A DNA stretch of 64,000 bases from Viola odorata (lineage: Eukaryota; Streptophyta; Magnoliopsida; Malpighiales; Violaceae), in the NCBI GenBank assembly GCA_963691705.1, contig OY829544.1:9431501-9495500 (forward strand). The letters run 5' to 3'. The position numbers and the translations under genes were made by a program. Positions 37,341 to 48,809 of the stretch are shown piece by piece. A model generated the notes under the pieces. The model did not search any database and was not told where the DNA came from. It saw only the letters and a list, made by a program, of their open reading frames with translations. Within the stretch, counting starts at the first letter, position 1; each line of letters begins with the position of its first letter.

Positions 37341-39634
37341 CTATGGTTCGTCTTCTGAAGAGGATTGATACTCCTTTGCCTCAGCCTCTCTTTCCAAGGA
37401 GTAAACATATTCGCTAAGCTTTGTGGCATCAAAGTTAACCTCCCCATAGAACTCCATATAACTGTCGATCATGATGTCCTTTGTCTTCTGTCGCCACCAA
37501 CCGATCTTACCCGGAACCTTCTCCAACTCAGCGTCCTTCTCTGCGATGCTGCTCCTAGCCGTCTCTAACTCCGCCGTTCTGGTCTCCAAATCGGCACGGG
37601 CCGCTTCCAACTCGGCAGTAAGCTTGGCCACATTAGTAATCAGGGCGGCTTTATCTTCGCAAAGCTTGTTAACGGAATCGCACAAAGCAGATTTATCCGA
37701 TAACAGCTCCCCGATCCGATCCTGCTCTTCCCTAATCTTCGCGGAAAGGCCATCTCTTTCATTAAGACTATCAGTCAGCCTCTTGCGCGCCTCAATAACG
37801 GCCTTTTTGTCCGATTCCCGAGAGGCCGCTAGAGTCTCCTTCTCTTTCTTAAGGGAAGCATTTTCAGCGATGGATCGCTGAAGGGCCTCCCTAGACTCCT
37901 CAAGCTTCGCATCCACGACTTCTGCAGCATACCGGGAAGCGCATAAGCCGCTGTACATAACGCTTTGCAGGTTGGCGAAGTGAGAGCTAAGCTCCAAACG
38001 GCGGTATTTTTCTCTGTCGGCTTGATTGGCAAATATTTCGCCCATCAGGTGACCGGTCCGATAGTCACTGCAAGCTGGCATTTTCAAGCCAAGGGAACGG
38101 CCGCAGCTCTCTCCCAGGTTATTCAAACTGGTGACGTGAGTAACCTCCCCGTCAGGGCCTTTGCTGGAAAAATAGCCTTTGAAATCAGAAGGGGGAGGAA
38201 CTGCATGATCATCCGAAATAAACAGATCATTGGGCATACGAGGACCGGCAACCCAGTAAAGCACGACAGGATCAGAACTGGAAGAATCGGCAAAAGGAGC
38301 ATCCGCTGATGTGGTTGTTTGCCTTTCCGGACGAGGAGCAGACGGGCCCTCGCCAATATTCGGCTCGGCGGCAGCATTCGACAGATCGGCGTCAGGACTC
38401 CCTAAGTCGGCATCAGTCCGATTGAGGTCAATCGGCTCAGAAACGGTGTCAGGCCGACTGATTTGATCGGGCCGAGGAGGAGCGGCAGCAGATGGATCGG
38501 CTTCCTCTGAAACGGCTCCAGGCCGATCTCCCACATTTTCTGCCAAAACGGCGGCAGCCCGTTTTGCCGCAGCAGCTTTCCCCCTTTTTTCCGCAGCTCT
38601 TTTCCTCTTCAAAAGAACCCGTTTCGCCGCCTCAATAATCTGCGGATCAGGATTTTTCAAGGGAAACGACTCAAATGTATCTCGGCCGACCTTCTTTCGT
38701 CTAAAAACTGACGGGGCCGAGAAATCCTCATCGTCGGCAGGCTGATCAACCTCTGGGTCCTCAGAGCGATCCGCATTATCGGCTACTTCTTCCTCATCGG
38801 AATCGACAATACGAGAACGGACCAAGGACGGTCCTGCAGCAACGGCCGCTCTAATTGGCCGTCCTTCTCCTGCATAAAAGTCAAGTCAGAATTCTACAAA
38901 AAGATTCGGGCAACCTTTAGAAAATCGGGTAACTCACCATCAATGGCGCAGTCCAATAACGGCAAGCCCAGTGCCATCTTCTGCACATGGAACCTCGTGT
39001 CAAAAGTTAGCAAGATGTCGATCTGGGCCTGCAACTTGCTAGAAGGTTCCTCTGTTCTTACCCATTGAAGCTCATTGATCGCTGAATTGAACCCAGAGGT
39101 CCATAGGGGTTTGTTTGTGCTGGAGATCATGAAGAAGTGCTCCCTCCATCCCTTAATAGAAGATTCGTATCTGTCAAAATTCTTCAGAAACGGCTGAAGA
39201 TTCTCATCCTTGCGAGGACGAAGGGTAACCAAACTACTGCGAGTGCTTAAATGGAAGAAGTACTTAAACAGCTGGAGTGGAGGTTCTTTGATTTGAAGGT
39301 GAGCACAGACGTTGATAAAAGCATAGATCGAAGCCCAGGAATTGGGAGTGATCTGGGCAGGGCTAAGAGCATGCTGTACTAGCAGATTTTTCACCATGGT
39401 TTTCAGAGGAAAACGAAACCCATAAGCAAACATCTTAGAATACAGAACCCTGCGGTTATCTAGCAAGTCACTATTTAACCTAACATTAGGAGGAGCTACC
39501 AGGGCTTTACATCCTATCGGCAACTCAATATCGTACTTCTCTAGTTCCAGATTTAAGTCATCCTCAGTCCTAATTTTGGTAGCAGTGTTCTCAAGCAACT
39601 CATCAGTGGTAACAACAGGGCGCCTAGGAGCCAT
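37341..39634 (-). CDS. Antisense spliced reading frame of the Tat retroelement, 741 codons
   Basis: Exon 1 is 39634-38938 and exon 2 is 38869-37341. They are separated by a 68-base intron with a strong donor (GATG|GTGAGT) and acceptor (TTATGCAG|GAG). The phases match, joining two long open frames into 741 codons without a stop. Residues about 30-220 resemble the putative gypsy-type transposon domain (PF04195 pattern: YGFRFPL, LSPAQITPNSWA, FKYFFHLS). The middle is acidic and Ala/Pro-rich with a lysine/arginine-rich stretch (residues about 285-330). The C-terminal 200 residues form a long coiled coil of Glu, Ala and Leu heptads. Antisense ORFs are known in Tat-lineage elements and their function is unknown. 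Unlike gag-pol, this frame is intact. ATG 39634 was chosen because the domain starts soon after it; an upstream in-frame ATG exists at 39826. Confidence 0.75.
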
Positions 39635-40259
39635 TTTCTCAGTCACAAACAACACAAAAAGGAAAGAGAAGGTTAAGAAATACCAGGTGATTGCAGAAAT
39701 TCCTGGAGAGCAGAGCCCAAAATCGAAGATAGCAGAAGAAGGTTGCTTGAGCGAGGAAGAGAGAGGATTTTTTAGGAAGAAGATGAGAGCGGCGTTGAGA
39801 AATGAAAAGTGATTTAGGTTTTCCAAAGGAGAATGCTTTTAAAAGAAATGAATCCCTAACCGTCAGCAAACCCAATCGGTCGCTGACACGTGGCTCATCT
39901 GTTCTGAAAAGGCAGTAATTTGTCAATAAAGCTGAGCGGCGCATTTAAAGAGGAGCAGCGCACGCGTTTCTCAAAGGGATTTTGAATTTCGAAATTCAAA
40001 AAAACTGGACAGACGAAGAGACGTCTCTCCTCAAAAGCAGCGAGCAGTTACAAACACTTGGCCATTACAGCGCCACGTCACAGGTATACTTTAAGTTAAA
40101 ATTTGACTTTATTGCAAACTAAGTTTTATTTGCAGGAATAAAGAAAAACCTTTTAAATACTCGGAAATAGATCAAAACGGCAACATGCCGATTGTCAGAC
40201 GTCAAGAGGGAAACGGCAAGCCCTTGGTAAACGCTCGGGCTCGTTTGTTGTTGGGCCTC

Positions 40260-41034
40260 TGATAATACATAAAATTATCAGAAGGGCACAATGGACTTTG
40301 CACCTTCACAAAGTACTGTTGACCAGCCAAAACGGCATCGCGACCGTTTGACCACGTCAACAGGAATAAGTGACCAAAGGACAAGTCTAGCCCGATTGTC
40401 TCAAATCAGGACAAGGCTGATCCATCCGCCCAAGCATGAAGAAACGGATCGGCACCGTTATATACCCTGGCCTGGTCAATGTGTCACCAAACGGCACCCA
40501 GCCGATTCTACACAACGGCTGTCTGCCGATTCCACCCTAACGGCACCGTACTGATGGGGCCCAGATATTAATCTCCCCTCACAGATATTATTTGTATAAT
40601 ACTCCATAGTCAGTATACATTTAGTCAAGGTTGGCAGGGAGGATAACCTGCTCCCCTCACATCATCACCTGACAACCGGACAAGGGGACGACTCTATTCC
40701 CCTAAAGTAAGGTCTGCACCCCACGTTATAATGATGAATCCCTGCTCCTAGACCACCTACCGAGGAAAAAGGGGAGGGGATGTCAGAGATCTAACCACTC
40801 CAGTCCAGCCTAAGGACTAGAGGGAGGTATATAAGGGAAGTTTCTCCTTTACTCAAACACACGGAAAAATACACACACTTTCTCCACACTTAACAAAATT
40901 ACTGACTTTGGCATTGGAGCTCTTACGCCGGAAAACACTTCCGGCATTGTGCAGGTCCTTCACGGCGATCTGATCACCACCTTCCAGCTAGCCACTTTAC
41001 CAAAAAACCCCTCACTCCGGTCTACGGATTATTA
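40260..41034 (+). repeat. 3' LTR
   Basis: This is the second copy of the 775-bp LTR, collinear with 28221-28995 and differing by three substitutions. It is followed directly by the duplication ATTAT at 41035-41039 and then host DNA. Confidence 0.9.
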
Positions 41035-41039
41035 ATTAT

Positions 41040-43177
41040 ATTGTATTAGAGTTTGAAAATCGATTTGAAGTGAGTTTTAAAACAGTTGTTTACTTCAAAG
41101 CTTAATCACGAGACCTCCGATAAATAAGAATTACAAATTAATAGAGTTAATACTTGATAACAATAGAGTTATATAGCTAGGATTATAACATGAGATGGGT
41201 TTGGAGCAGAAACAGCCAGATCATTATCACATGGGCGGGCGTGTTTATACCCACCATTTGGCGCACAAGCAGACATTTAAGTGACGAATTATATAATGAT
41301 TTTGGTGTTCATTTTTTATTTGTCCAAATTTATAGGTCAATTCCAATGATATAAATGATTTTCTGCCAAATCACAAAAAAATGAGTTGAATTCAAATGAA
41401 AAAAGGTACTCCTAACCTTATATACAAATGTTTATGAGAAGGTCTCATTTAGATTGAAAAGAGAGTAATCATACGAGAAAGTAGGAGGGGAAATAATTTT
41501 AAAAATTGGTGCATGCCCAATGACTATCATTGATCGATAACGAATTGTTTTTAGTTATAAACTATAACTATTCATAAATTTATTGTTTTGTTTGAACGTG
41601 TAGTAAAGTTCTTTTGATGAAGTAATTTTTTCGTATACAATGATCAGATGTGCGATCTTTTATTTAAAAGATATTCATATTAACTATTTTTGGTGCTGGC
41701 ATTATTATATACTTTATGGATATGGAAATGGACCGCACCTCCTATTCTCCTTATAACTCCCACCATTACGCCCTGGTTTGAGCAAATTAAATACTACTCC
41801 AAGACAATATTTTAAAAAGGGTGTGGTCAGTTTTCAGCTGTGAGGTTGAGAACCAAGACAAGCAGAAGGCTTGTCTGGAGTAGAAGGAACATTACTGTGA
41901 AGCGGGAGAGAGGAGTTAAGTTATTAAGATTAAGATTTTAATTAATATTCAAGAAATTGATTAATAAATTAAGAAAAAATTGATGCCAACGTTAATTGTG
42001 GTTTTGAGTTCGAGTTTTGGAAATAGAAAAATCATACTGGAAAAGTTATCACTATTTAGAAACCCAATAAAAGTTAAACGAAATTAATCTTAGTTAAGAG
42101 AACACCCGAAAAAATAATAAAGAATAAAGAAAGAATTGATTAATTAAGGGAGAAGCATGTGAGTGTAATGATGGATTGGTCAGGTGGGTGATGTAATTAG
42201 CCAATGTTATTCCTTGATTAGTCTGCAGTCTGCCACCCTAAGAGATTCTGGCCGATCTTTACTTTCATGTGCGTTTTCTATCTCGGCTCAACTCCTTTGG
42301 TCCAATAACAACAAGCTTTTTCAAATTTTAAGGTTAATTATTGTATTATCTGGTTCATATTATTATTATAATCCATATGTTCCATTGGTGATTTATTAAC
42401 ATGAAAAGTAATTGCCCTTTATCTTAATAAATCTGAGGGAAGTCTTATAGGATGTAATAATAAGAATAAAAAAATGACCGGGAGGATACTGTAGCTGGCA
42501 GCTTTTGTGGGTATGTATTCTTAATTTCGTCATTAGAGAATTATTCATCTTAATTTAAATTTCAAATTTGATATATAAAAATGTGATACGCGGACAGAGT
42601 TGTTTTTGTTCAAAATTCGATAATATTTTAACAATATTAGCCCGATATCCACGAGAAACAAAAATGAACTTAAAATACCAACAAAAACTCCTCTAGGCTG
42701 GGGTTAATTTGTTAGAGTAAATTATGGATAATTTTGTTGTTTGGTTTGTTCATGAATCATGATATAGACGTAATTTATTGATGCTAGGCGCGCTTGTATC
42801 TTAACATTAGTCATTCTTTCTTTACCAAAAAATAAAAATAAAAATTATACTTTATGCTTTGTTTGGATTGTATCATATAAATGATAAATGGAAGGGTAAA
42901 TAAAATACAAACTGGTTTTGAATTACTTACTCCGCGTCTAAACTTGATGGCTTAGAAACAAAAATACTAGCTTCGTTGTGTGTTGATACAGTTGGGCCCA
43001 ATTTGGGCCTAAGAAAAAAATATTCTTGGCCCATGGATCATGTGACAAAAGAAAGAACTGCCAAATAAGGCCTAGTAAGGCCCTTAATAAGCCTTTTGAA
43101 TTTTATCGAAAACTAATGTATAAATTATAAGTTTAACAGAAATTTAAACCGGTCTACCCATAAGGCGTGCAAGCCTA
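41040..43177. other. Intergenic DNA between two transposons
   Basis: This is AT-rich host spacer. Several GGCCC and GGGCC motifs at 42990-43085 look promoter-like, but I find no gene on either strand whose start they would serve. No domain-bearing frame is seen. Confidence 0.45.
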
Positions 43178-43186
43178 TAATTTTAT

Positions 43187-43382
43187 GGGGAAATAGCTTT
43201 AAGCACCCCTGTACTATCCGCGAAAACCAAAAACCTCCCCTATCCTTCAAAAACCCCTCTACACCTCCCCTGTACTACGTTGACCGAGCAAAGCAAGGTC
43301 TCCGTCCACTTTGACTCACAGAACCGTCTATGCCACTTAGTATAACCGGTTTCCTTCCTTTTCCTTTAACATGTCACCGGTA
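43187..43382. repeat. Left terminal inverted repeat of the MULE
   Basis: It matches the inverse of 49535-49730 except for the outermost base, one T/G change at about base 24 and one T/C change near the inner end. The inner boundary is the shared CATGTCACCGGTA. Confidence 0.9.
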
Positions 43383-43644
43383 AAACCCTATATTAGTTTT
43401 CCCTGCTATTTTCCATTGTCAAAAGAGGAATTCAAATTGAAAGAGTGGCCGACTGAGAGGGAGGAAGAGAGTGAACCGAAGACGAAGCACCGAAGAGGAA
43501 GAACAGAAGACGAAGACAGGGGTACAGAAGACGAAGACGAAGACGAAGAACAGAAGACGACGAAGACGAAGAACAGAAGACGACGAAGACGAAGAACGGT
43601 AGGTTGGATCTGTTGGGAACGCGTCATTTTTCATCTCCACCGCC

Positions 43645-44100
43645 ATGGCTTCATCAAGCAATCAGTCATTCACGGCTTCAAGAGGGAGTGGCGAAGGAAA
43701 TGGTGCAACATCGTACATACGATTCAAGAACAGATTGTGCAACTGTGGGGTCAGGGCTGTGGTTAAGATATCAGAATCCACAAGTAACCCAGGTAGGTTG
43801 TACTATAAATGTTCTAATGGTGAGTGTGGGTTCTGGGCATGGTGCAATGTGGAACGGGGTTATGTGCCGAAAGTTCGTGGGGATGAAATTAATGACTGGG
43901 TTGCGATTAAGGATGATTTTAGGGAGAGTCTGAAGGAAGAATGCGAGGTGATTCACAGGGAGTTGAAGGAGATTGTTGCTGCAATCCATGAAAAGCCAGA
44001 AGCAGTGGTTAATAATGGGAGTATTTTATCGTCTGTTGTTCTATATCTTGCAATCCTTCTCCCTTTAGTGTTGATTACTATTGTAATATTTCGTGTTTGA
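43645..44100 (+). CDS. GRF-type zinc-finger protein with C-terminal membrane segment (MULE accessory gene), 151 aa
   Basis: Single exon, ATG at 43645 with a Ser/Gly-rich start. Residues about 33-70 form a GRF-type zinc finger: CNCG, then TSNPGRLYYKC, then CGFWAWC, with conserved Gly, Arg and aromatic positions. A charged helical part with Glu and Lys follows (about 80-125). The protein ends in a hydrophobic segment of about 20 residues (VVLYLAILLPLVLITIVIF), so it may be tail-anchored. Similar small plant proteins are annotated as At4g04775- or At1g43920-like with no known function. GRF fingers bind single-stranded nucleic acid in some DNA repair enzymes. The gene lies entirely within the MULE, divergent from nothing and reading inward from the left TIR. 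The 3' UTR contains a TTAGGG-rich minisatellite at about 44216-44300. Confidence 0.85.
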   Translation: MASSSNQSFTASRGSGEGNGATSYIRFKNRLCNCGVRAVVKISESTSNPGRLYYKCSNGECGFWAWCNVERGYVPKVRGDEINDWVAIKDDFRESLKEECEVIHRELKEIVAAIHEKPEAVVNNGSILSSVVLYLAILLPLVLITIVIFRV

Positions 44101-44725
44101 ATTTGTTGAGCTTTGAGGGTTTGTATTTGGGTAATTTTTAGGGTTTGTAGTTGGTGAATTTTGGGTATTTTGAAGGGTTCGAATTCTATGAACTATGAGG
44201 GTTTGAATTTGGGTAATTTGTAGGGATTATATTAGGGTAATTTTTAGGGATTATATTAGGGTAATTTGTAGGGATTATATTAGGGTAATTTTTAGGGGTT
44301 GTATTTGGTGAATTATGGGCAATATGAAGGATTTTTTATTTGTTGAATTTTGTAATTTTTAGGGGTTGTATTTGGTGAATTATGGGCAATATGAAGGGTT
44401 TTTTATTTGTTGAATTTTGTGATTAATTTGGTTTTTTATGAAAGGTGTACTTTTTGATTTATGGAGCCTGTTTTGCTTGAATTTTGGGTAATATGAAGAG
44501 TTTGAATTTGTTGAATTTTGTGATTTATGAAGACTGTTTTGCTTGAATTTGGCAATTTACAACAAATGCAACACAAACCCTCAATTAGGCTTCTAACATG
44601 TTTGGTTTTTGGTTGTTTTTGTTGTAAAAAATGAGCAACAAAGGGCATTTTGAACTGAGACAATGACAACAATATACGAAATTTACGCAATAAGAATTTC
44701 CATTACGATATCACAAAATACACAA

Positions 44726-44965
44726 GCAGCAGACATGTATGCACTAACATGCCTGCATCAAACTACACAAAAGCAGCAGACATGTACGCACTAACATGCC
44801 TGCATCAAACTATACAAAAGCAGCAGACATGTACGCACTAACATGCCTGCATCAAACTACACAAAAGCAGCAGACATGTACGCACTTACCTGCATGCATC
44901 AAACTACACAAAAGCAGCAGACATGTACGCACTTACATGCCTGCATCAAACTACACAAAAGCATT
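44726..44965 (+). repeat. 47-bp minisatellite inside the MULE, five units
   Basis: GCAGCAGACATGTA recurs at 44726, 44773, 44820, 44867 and 44914, an exact 47-bp period. It separates the 3' ends of the two convergent MULE genes and stops within about 10 bases of the transposase stop codon. Confidence 0.85.
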
Positions 44966-44972
44966 CAATTTT

Positions 44973-47900
44973 TTAAGGTATCCACCTCTTGGAATGCACG
45001 TAATTGCTAGATCCCCCTTCATTCCCAGCCTTGCTCCTTCTATCTCGTGTGGTTTGGCCTCGCTGTACTGGTTGAGATACAGTGGAGCTTGTCCGTGGCC
45101 TTGGTGGGAGGTTTGTACCAGTAACTCCAGCGGGCCTCTTTGACTGCTTCTTCTTCTTAGGCTGTTGTGTTCTTTGAAGTGCAGGAGATGGAGATGCCAT
45201 TGGTGGAGGTGATGGAGATGGCATTGATGCAGTTGATGGCATTGGTATTGGTGCAGGAAATGGAGATGGCATTGGTGGAGGTGATGGCATTGCCATTGGT
45301 GCAGGAGATGGCATGCCTGTAGGGGTTGGAGGGGTTGGAGAAGTGTCTGCGGCTGGTGTGGAAGTCCTTGGAGGGGTTGGAGAAGTGTCTGCGGCTGAGA
45401 AGGAAGTCCTTGAAAACCTAGCTTGACAAGCATTTCCCTACAACGCAAATTAGAGTAGATAATTACATTGAAATATGACAAATATTAAATTTACAAACCT
45501 AAATTTAGGGGTAACATGTACCTGCACTTCAGGCTCACAGTCACCATCATTGGCTGCTTCTGGGGTTGTCCTCTTTTTCTTCCTCAAAGGTGGTATATCT
45601 GACCTCATAGGCAATGGACAAGTCCTCGTGTTATGGTTCTTGCCTCTACAATTCCTGCATGTCATCACCAGCCCACTCCTAGTAGATCTGGTTGAAAAGG
45701 ATGGACCAGTCTCTCCAGCTTCCCTCCTTCTCTTAATCTTGGGTCGACCACTTTGTGCCATACATGATGGAGGCTGAATGTCATGATGCCCTCGAACCTC
45801 TCCCCACTCACTCTCATCTGGAACAGGCAGGATACCATCCTTGTATGTCTCAAGGAATGTGGTCTTCCGGTAAGCAATATGTACAAAGTCATGAGGACTT
45901 TTCTTCAAAAACAAGTAGGCTGCTGCTGCATGCCTACAAGGCACTCCAGTTAGGTCCCACTTTCTACATGAACAGGTCTTCAATTGCAGGTCACAACTAC
46001 ATTTTTCTCCAGAAATGTGCTCTATTTCAAACTTCTGCAGCTGAGAATGAGGATAGACAATGAAAGACTGACATTCTTGAATGCATTTCTCTAGCCTGTT
46101 GAACCATCTTGGATAGATTGCCCCCTCAAACAACAACATTCCCTGGTACTTCATGTAGAACCGTTTCATGAGCAATCTTCTAATTGCCTCCAGACAGGTC
46201 AATATTGGTTTAGTCCTTGCTTGCCTAACACGTAAACATTAATAAACTCAGCCACATTCTCTCCCACACTTAATAAACTCAGCTACATTAATAACACATT
46301 ACCTAATGTAGGAATTGAAACTCTCTGACAGATTGTTCAGCAGCAGGTCACACATCACCCATGGGTGGAAAGCATGCTTTGACCACCTCTGGGGTGGTAT
46401 CCTCTTCAACCATGCAAAGGCAGCTGGACTTTCACACTTGATCTTCTCCATATGGATGTTGAATTTGGTCTCTTTGTATGCTCTTGCCGCCTCCCATAAT
46501 TGGTCTTTCAAATATTGACTTCCCCCAAACTCAGTCTTGAAATTACTCCAAATGTGTCTCACACAATACCTATGATCCACATCCTTAAGCACCGTATCAA
46601 ATATATTTTGCAGACCCTGCATCAACAAGCATGTGTTAGACATAGTTATGGAAAATTAGAAAAGCACAAGACAAGTGGTGAAGAATACCTTCTGCCTGTC
46701 AGACATGAAGCACCATTGGTTCAGTGTCCCAATGTCCTCTTCTAACCTCTTAAGAAACCATAACCAATTGTCCTTGTTTTCAGAGTCCACCACTGACCAT
46801 GCAATGGGAAATATATTACCATTACCATCCTTTCCTATTGCTGACAGCAAATGACCCTTATACCTCCCTTTCAAATGACAACCATCAATACCGATGAATG
46901 GCCGACATCCTCTCAAAAATCCACGCTTACAGGCTGCAAGACACATATACAACCTTGTGAAAACACCACGTGGAGCAGATATTTTCACTGTGCTCCCAGG
47001 ATTGGACTTTCTAATTGCCTCTGCATAATTCCACAACATCCTATATTGCTCACCATGCTCTCCCTCAATCATTCTTTGTGCTATTTTTTTCGCCCTCAGC
47101 ATCTTGAATCTTGATACAGTCATAAATTTCTCTCTACCCAGCCTACTTGCAAGGCTATCCAAATCAGTGTTTATGTTATCCTTGAAGTCTGCCAAATACG
47201 TCTCTGCAATCCATTTAGCAGATGCTTTACTATGATCTACATCCTTTCCACAGTAGTGAGTGCTTCGAAAGGTCTTGATCTGGAATGAGGTCCTGTCCCC
47301 TGATGGTGAGGCATGGATTCTCCATCCACAGTTTTTCTTGCAAATGGCAGTGACCCTACTCTTCTCATTCTTTTGAAACTTGTAATCATGTCCTCTCTGC
47401 AGTGAGTAAAGCTTCAAAGCCTTCCTGAAAACATCAGGACTGGCAAACAACATTCCACATTTCAAATTTATGGTTCCACCCATATCCCTACTCTCATTGA
47501 ATACTGGGAATTTAGTCTTCAGCCTTGCTATTTCATCTTCACTGTCAGAACATGGGGGAGTCTCTAATTCTTCACTATCCTCTTCATCTGTCTCCACATC
47601 AGGCACACCTGGACCAAAATTAGTACATGGTGGCCTATTAACTCTGTTACTTCTGCCTTGCTCAAGTCCCTCAACAAATTGTTCAGCAAATTGTTCAGCC
47701 AATTCTTCTGTCTCCATAGCAAACTCTCCATGCCCTTCATCCTCATTATCTGAGTCTACGAAGTCACTCAAATCTTCAGAATCACTACTGCGACCACCTT
47801 CACTTTCCCATGTGTAAGTTCTATCAGCATGGCTGTCGTAACTGTGCTCTTCAGAATCTCCATTACCTTCAATTTCAGGCCCACAATCCAGACCACCTTC

Positions 47901-48809
47901 ACTTTCAGGCCCATCTTTCTCTCCATTTCCTATTGCACTTGGCCCAGTCCCATCTTTCTCTCCATTGGCCCTTGCACCAGACCCAGGCCCATCTTCATTC
48001 CTATCTACATTCTCTGTAGCATTGTCATCACTACAATTCTCAACCACAACATCATCATAATTAACAGGACCGTCACCACAACCATTATCACTCTCCCCGT
48101 CAACACCACAACTCTCATCCACACCAACATCAAAATGATACACTGGATTATCACTCTCCCCATATGCTCCCCCATCAACACCAAAACCATCACTCCCCCC
48201 TGATGCACCTGCATCAACACCACAACCATTGCTCTCCCCATATGCACCCTCATCATCACCACAAATCTGCACACCAACATCAACATCAACATTACCCACT
48301 AGACCATTACTCTCTCCATCTATACCCCCATCATCAACCACAAGATCATCTACCCATGGTAGGAGCAGAGTAAGCCCCCCTACTCCATCTTCATAACCAG
48401 CACTTGCACACATATCACCAACATTCTCATTTCCAACACCAGAATCATATTCTTCCACTTCTTCATCACTGCTGTCAACATCCACAACAAACGTGGGGGT
48501 GTTGACACCATGCTCCACATACACTTCTAGTGTATCCTCACCATTGGCTAACATTTCTGCAATGATTGCCTTTAAATGTTTCTCCTTCCTCAAAGTCTTG
48601 CACCCTTCCTCGTAATCTTGCCACGGATACTTTGCCTCATAAAATAGAGCAGTAGCATGGTATCCCCTCCCTTGTACTCTCTCGTATATATCATGACGTG
48701 TAAGCCTGTCATGCTCAATAAAGAAACTTTCTTCCACTGCATCTACGTAATGCACTTTTGGAAGTAAAATCCATGTTCCACCCATGAAGATTTTCACATG
48801 GATAAGCAT
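44973..48809 (-). CDS. mudrA: MuDR/MURA-type transposase, 1200 aa, intact
   Basis: Four coding exons: 48809-46689, 46616-46303, 46224-45522 and 45437-44973. Splice sites are canonical and phases close to 1201 codons. A PB1-like N-terminus (HVKIFMGGTW) is followed by an acidic Asp/Gly/Asn-rich linker. A MuDR DNA-binding domain (about residues 360-500) comes next, then the MULE catalytic domain (FIGIDGCHLKGRY, then MSDRQKGL at the exon 1/2 junction). The two Asp residues are present, and a candidate Glu lies in LWEAARAYKE. Next come a SWIM finger (CSCRKWDLTGVPCRHAAAAY) and a CCHC knuckle (CRNCRGKNHNTRTC). A Pro/Ser/Met-rich repetitive tail ends the protein. The start at 48809 lies one base after a TTACAG acceptor, so a leader intron from the right TIR side is likely. 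I see no stop or frameshift. Confidence 0.92.

Larger units (their letters stand above)
28221..41034 (+). mobile_element. Full-length Ty3/gypsy retrotransposon, Tat lineage, 12.8 kb
   Basis: Two 775-bp LTRs bound the element, and the target duplication ATTAT lies at 28216-28220 and 41035-41039. The order is gag, protease, reverse transcriptase, RNase H, a second archaeal-type RNase H, then integrase. The dual RNase H, the motif DFTDLNEACPKD and the very long 3' non-coding region place it in the Tat (Ogre/Retand) lineage. The LTRs differ at three of 775 positions (two adjacent, near 28378, and one near 28731 on the left LTR copy), so insertion is recent. The coding part is nevertheless interrupted in several places. 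I see no clear polypurine tract next to the 3' LTR; the preceding bases are GTTGTTGGGCCTC. The 3' region also contains a nested hAT element and an antisense gene. Confidence 0.95.

Noticed and set aside
44160..44300. TTAGGG-rich stretch considered as an interstitial telomere
   Set aside because: Plant telomere units are TTTAGGG in pure tandem. Here TTAGGG is embedded in a 25-bp minisatellite with other bases, in the 3' UTR of the GRF gene.
47810..48373. Long His/Pro- and Ser-rich frames on the plus strand within the transposase region
   Set aside because: They are antisense shadows of the acidic Asp/Gly-rich linker of the transposase and have no independent signals.
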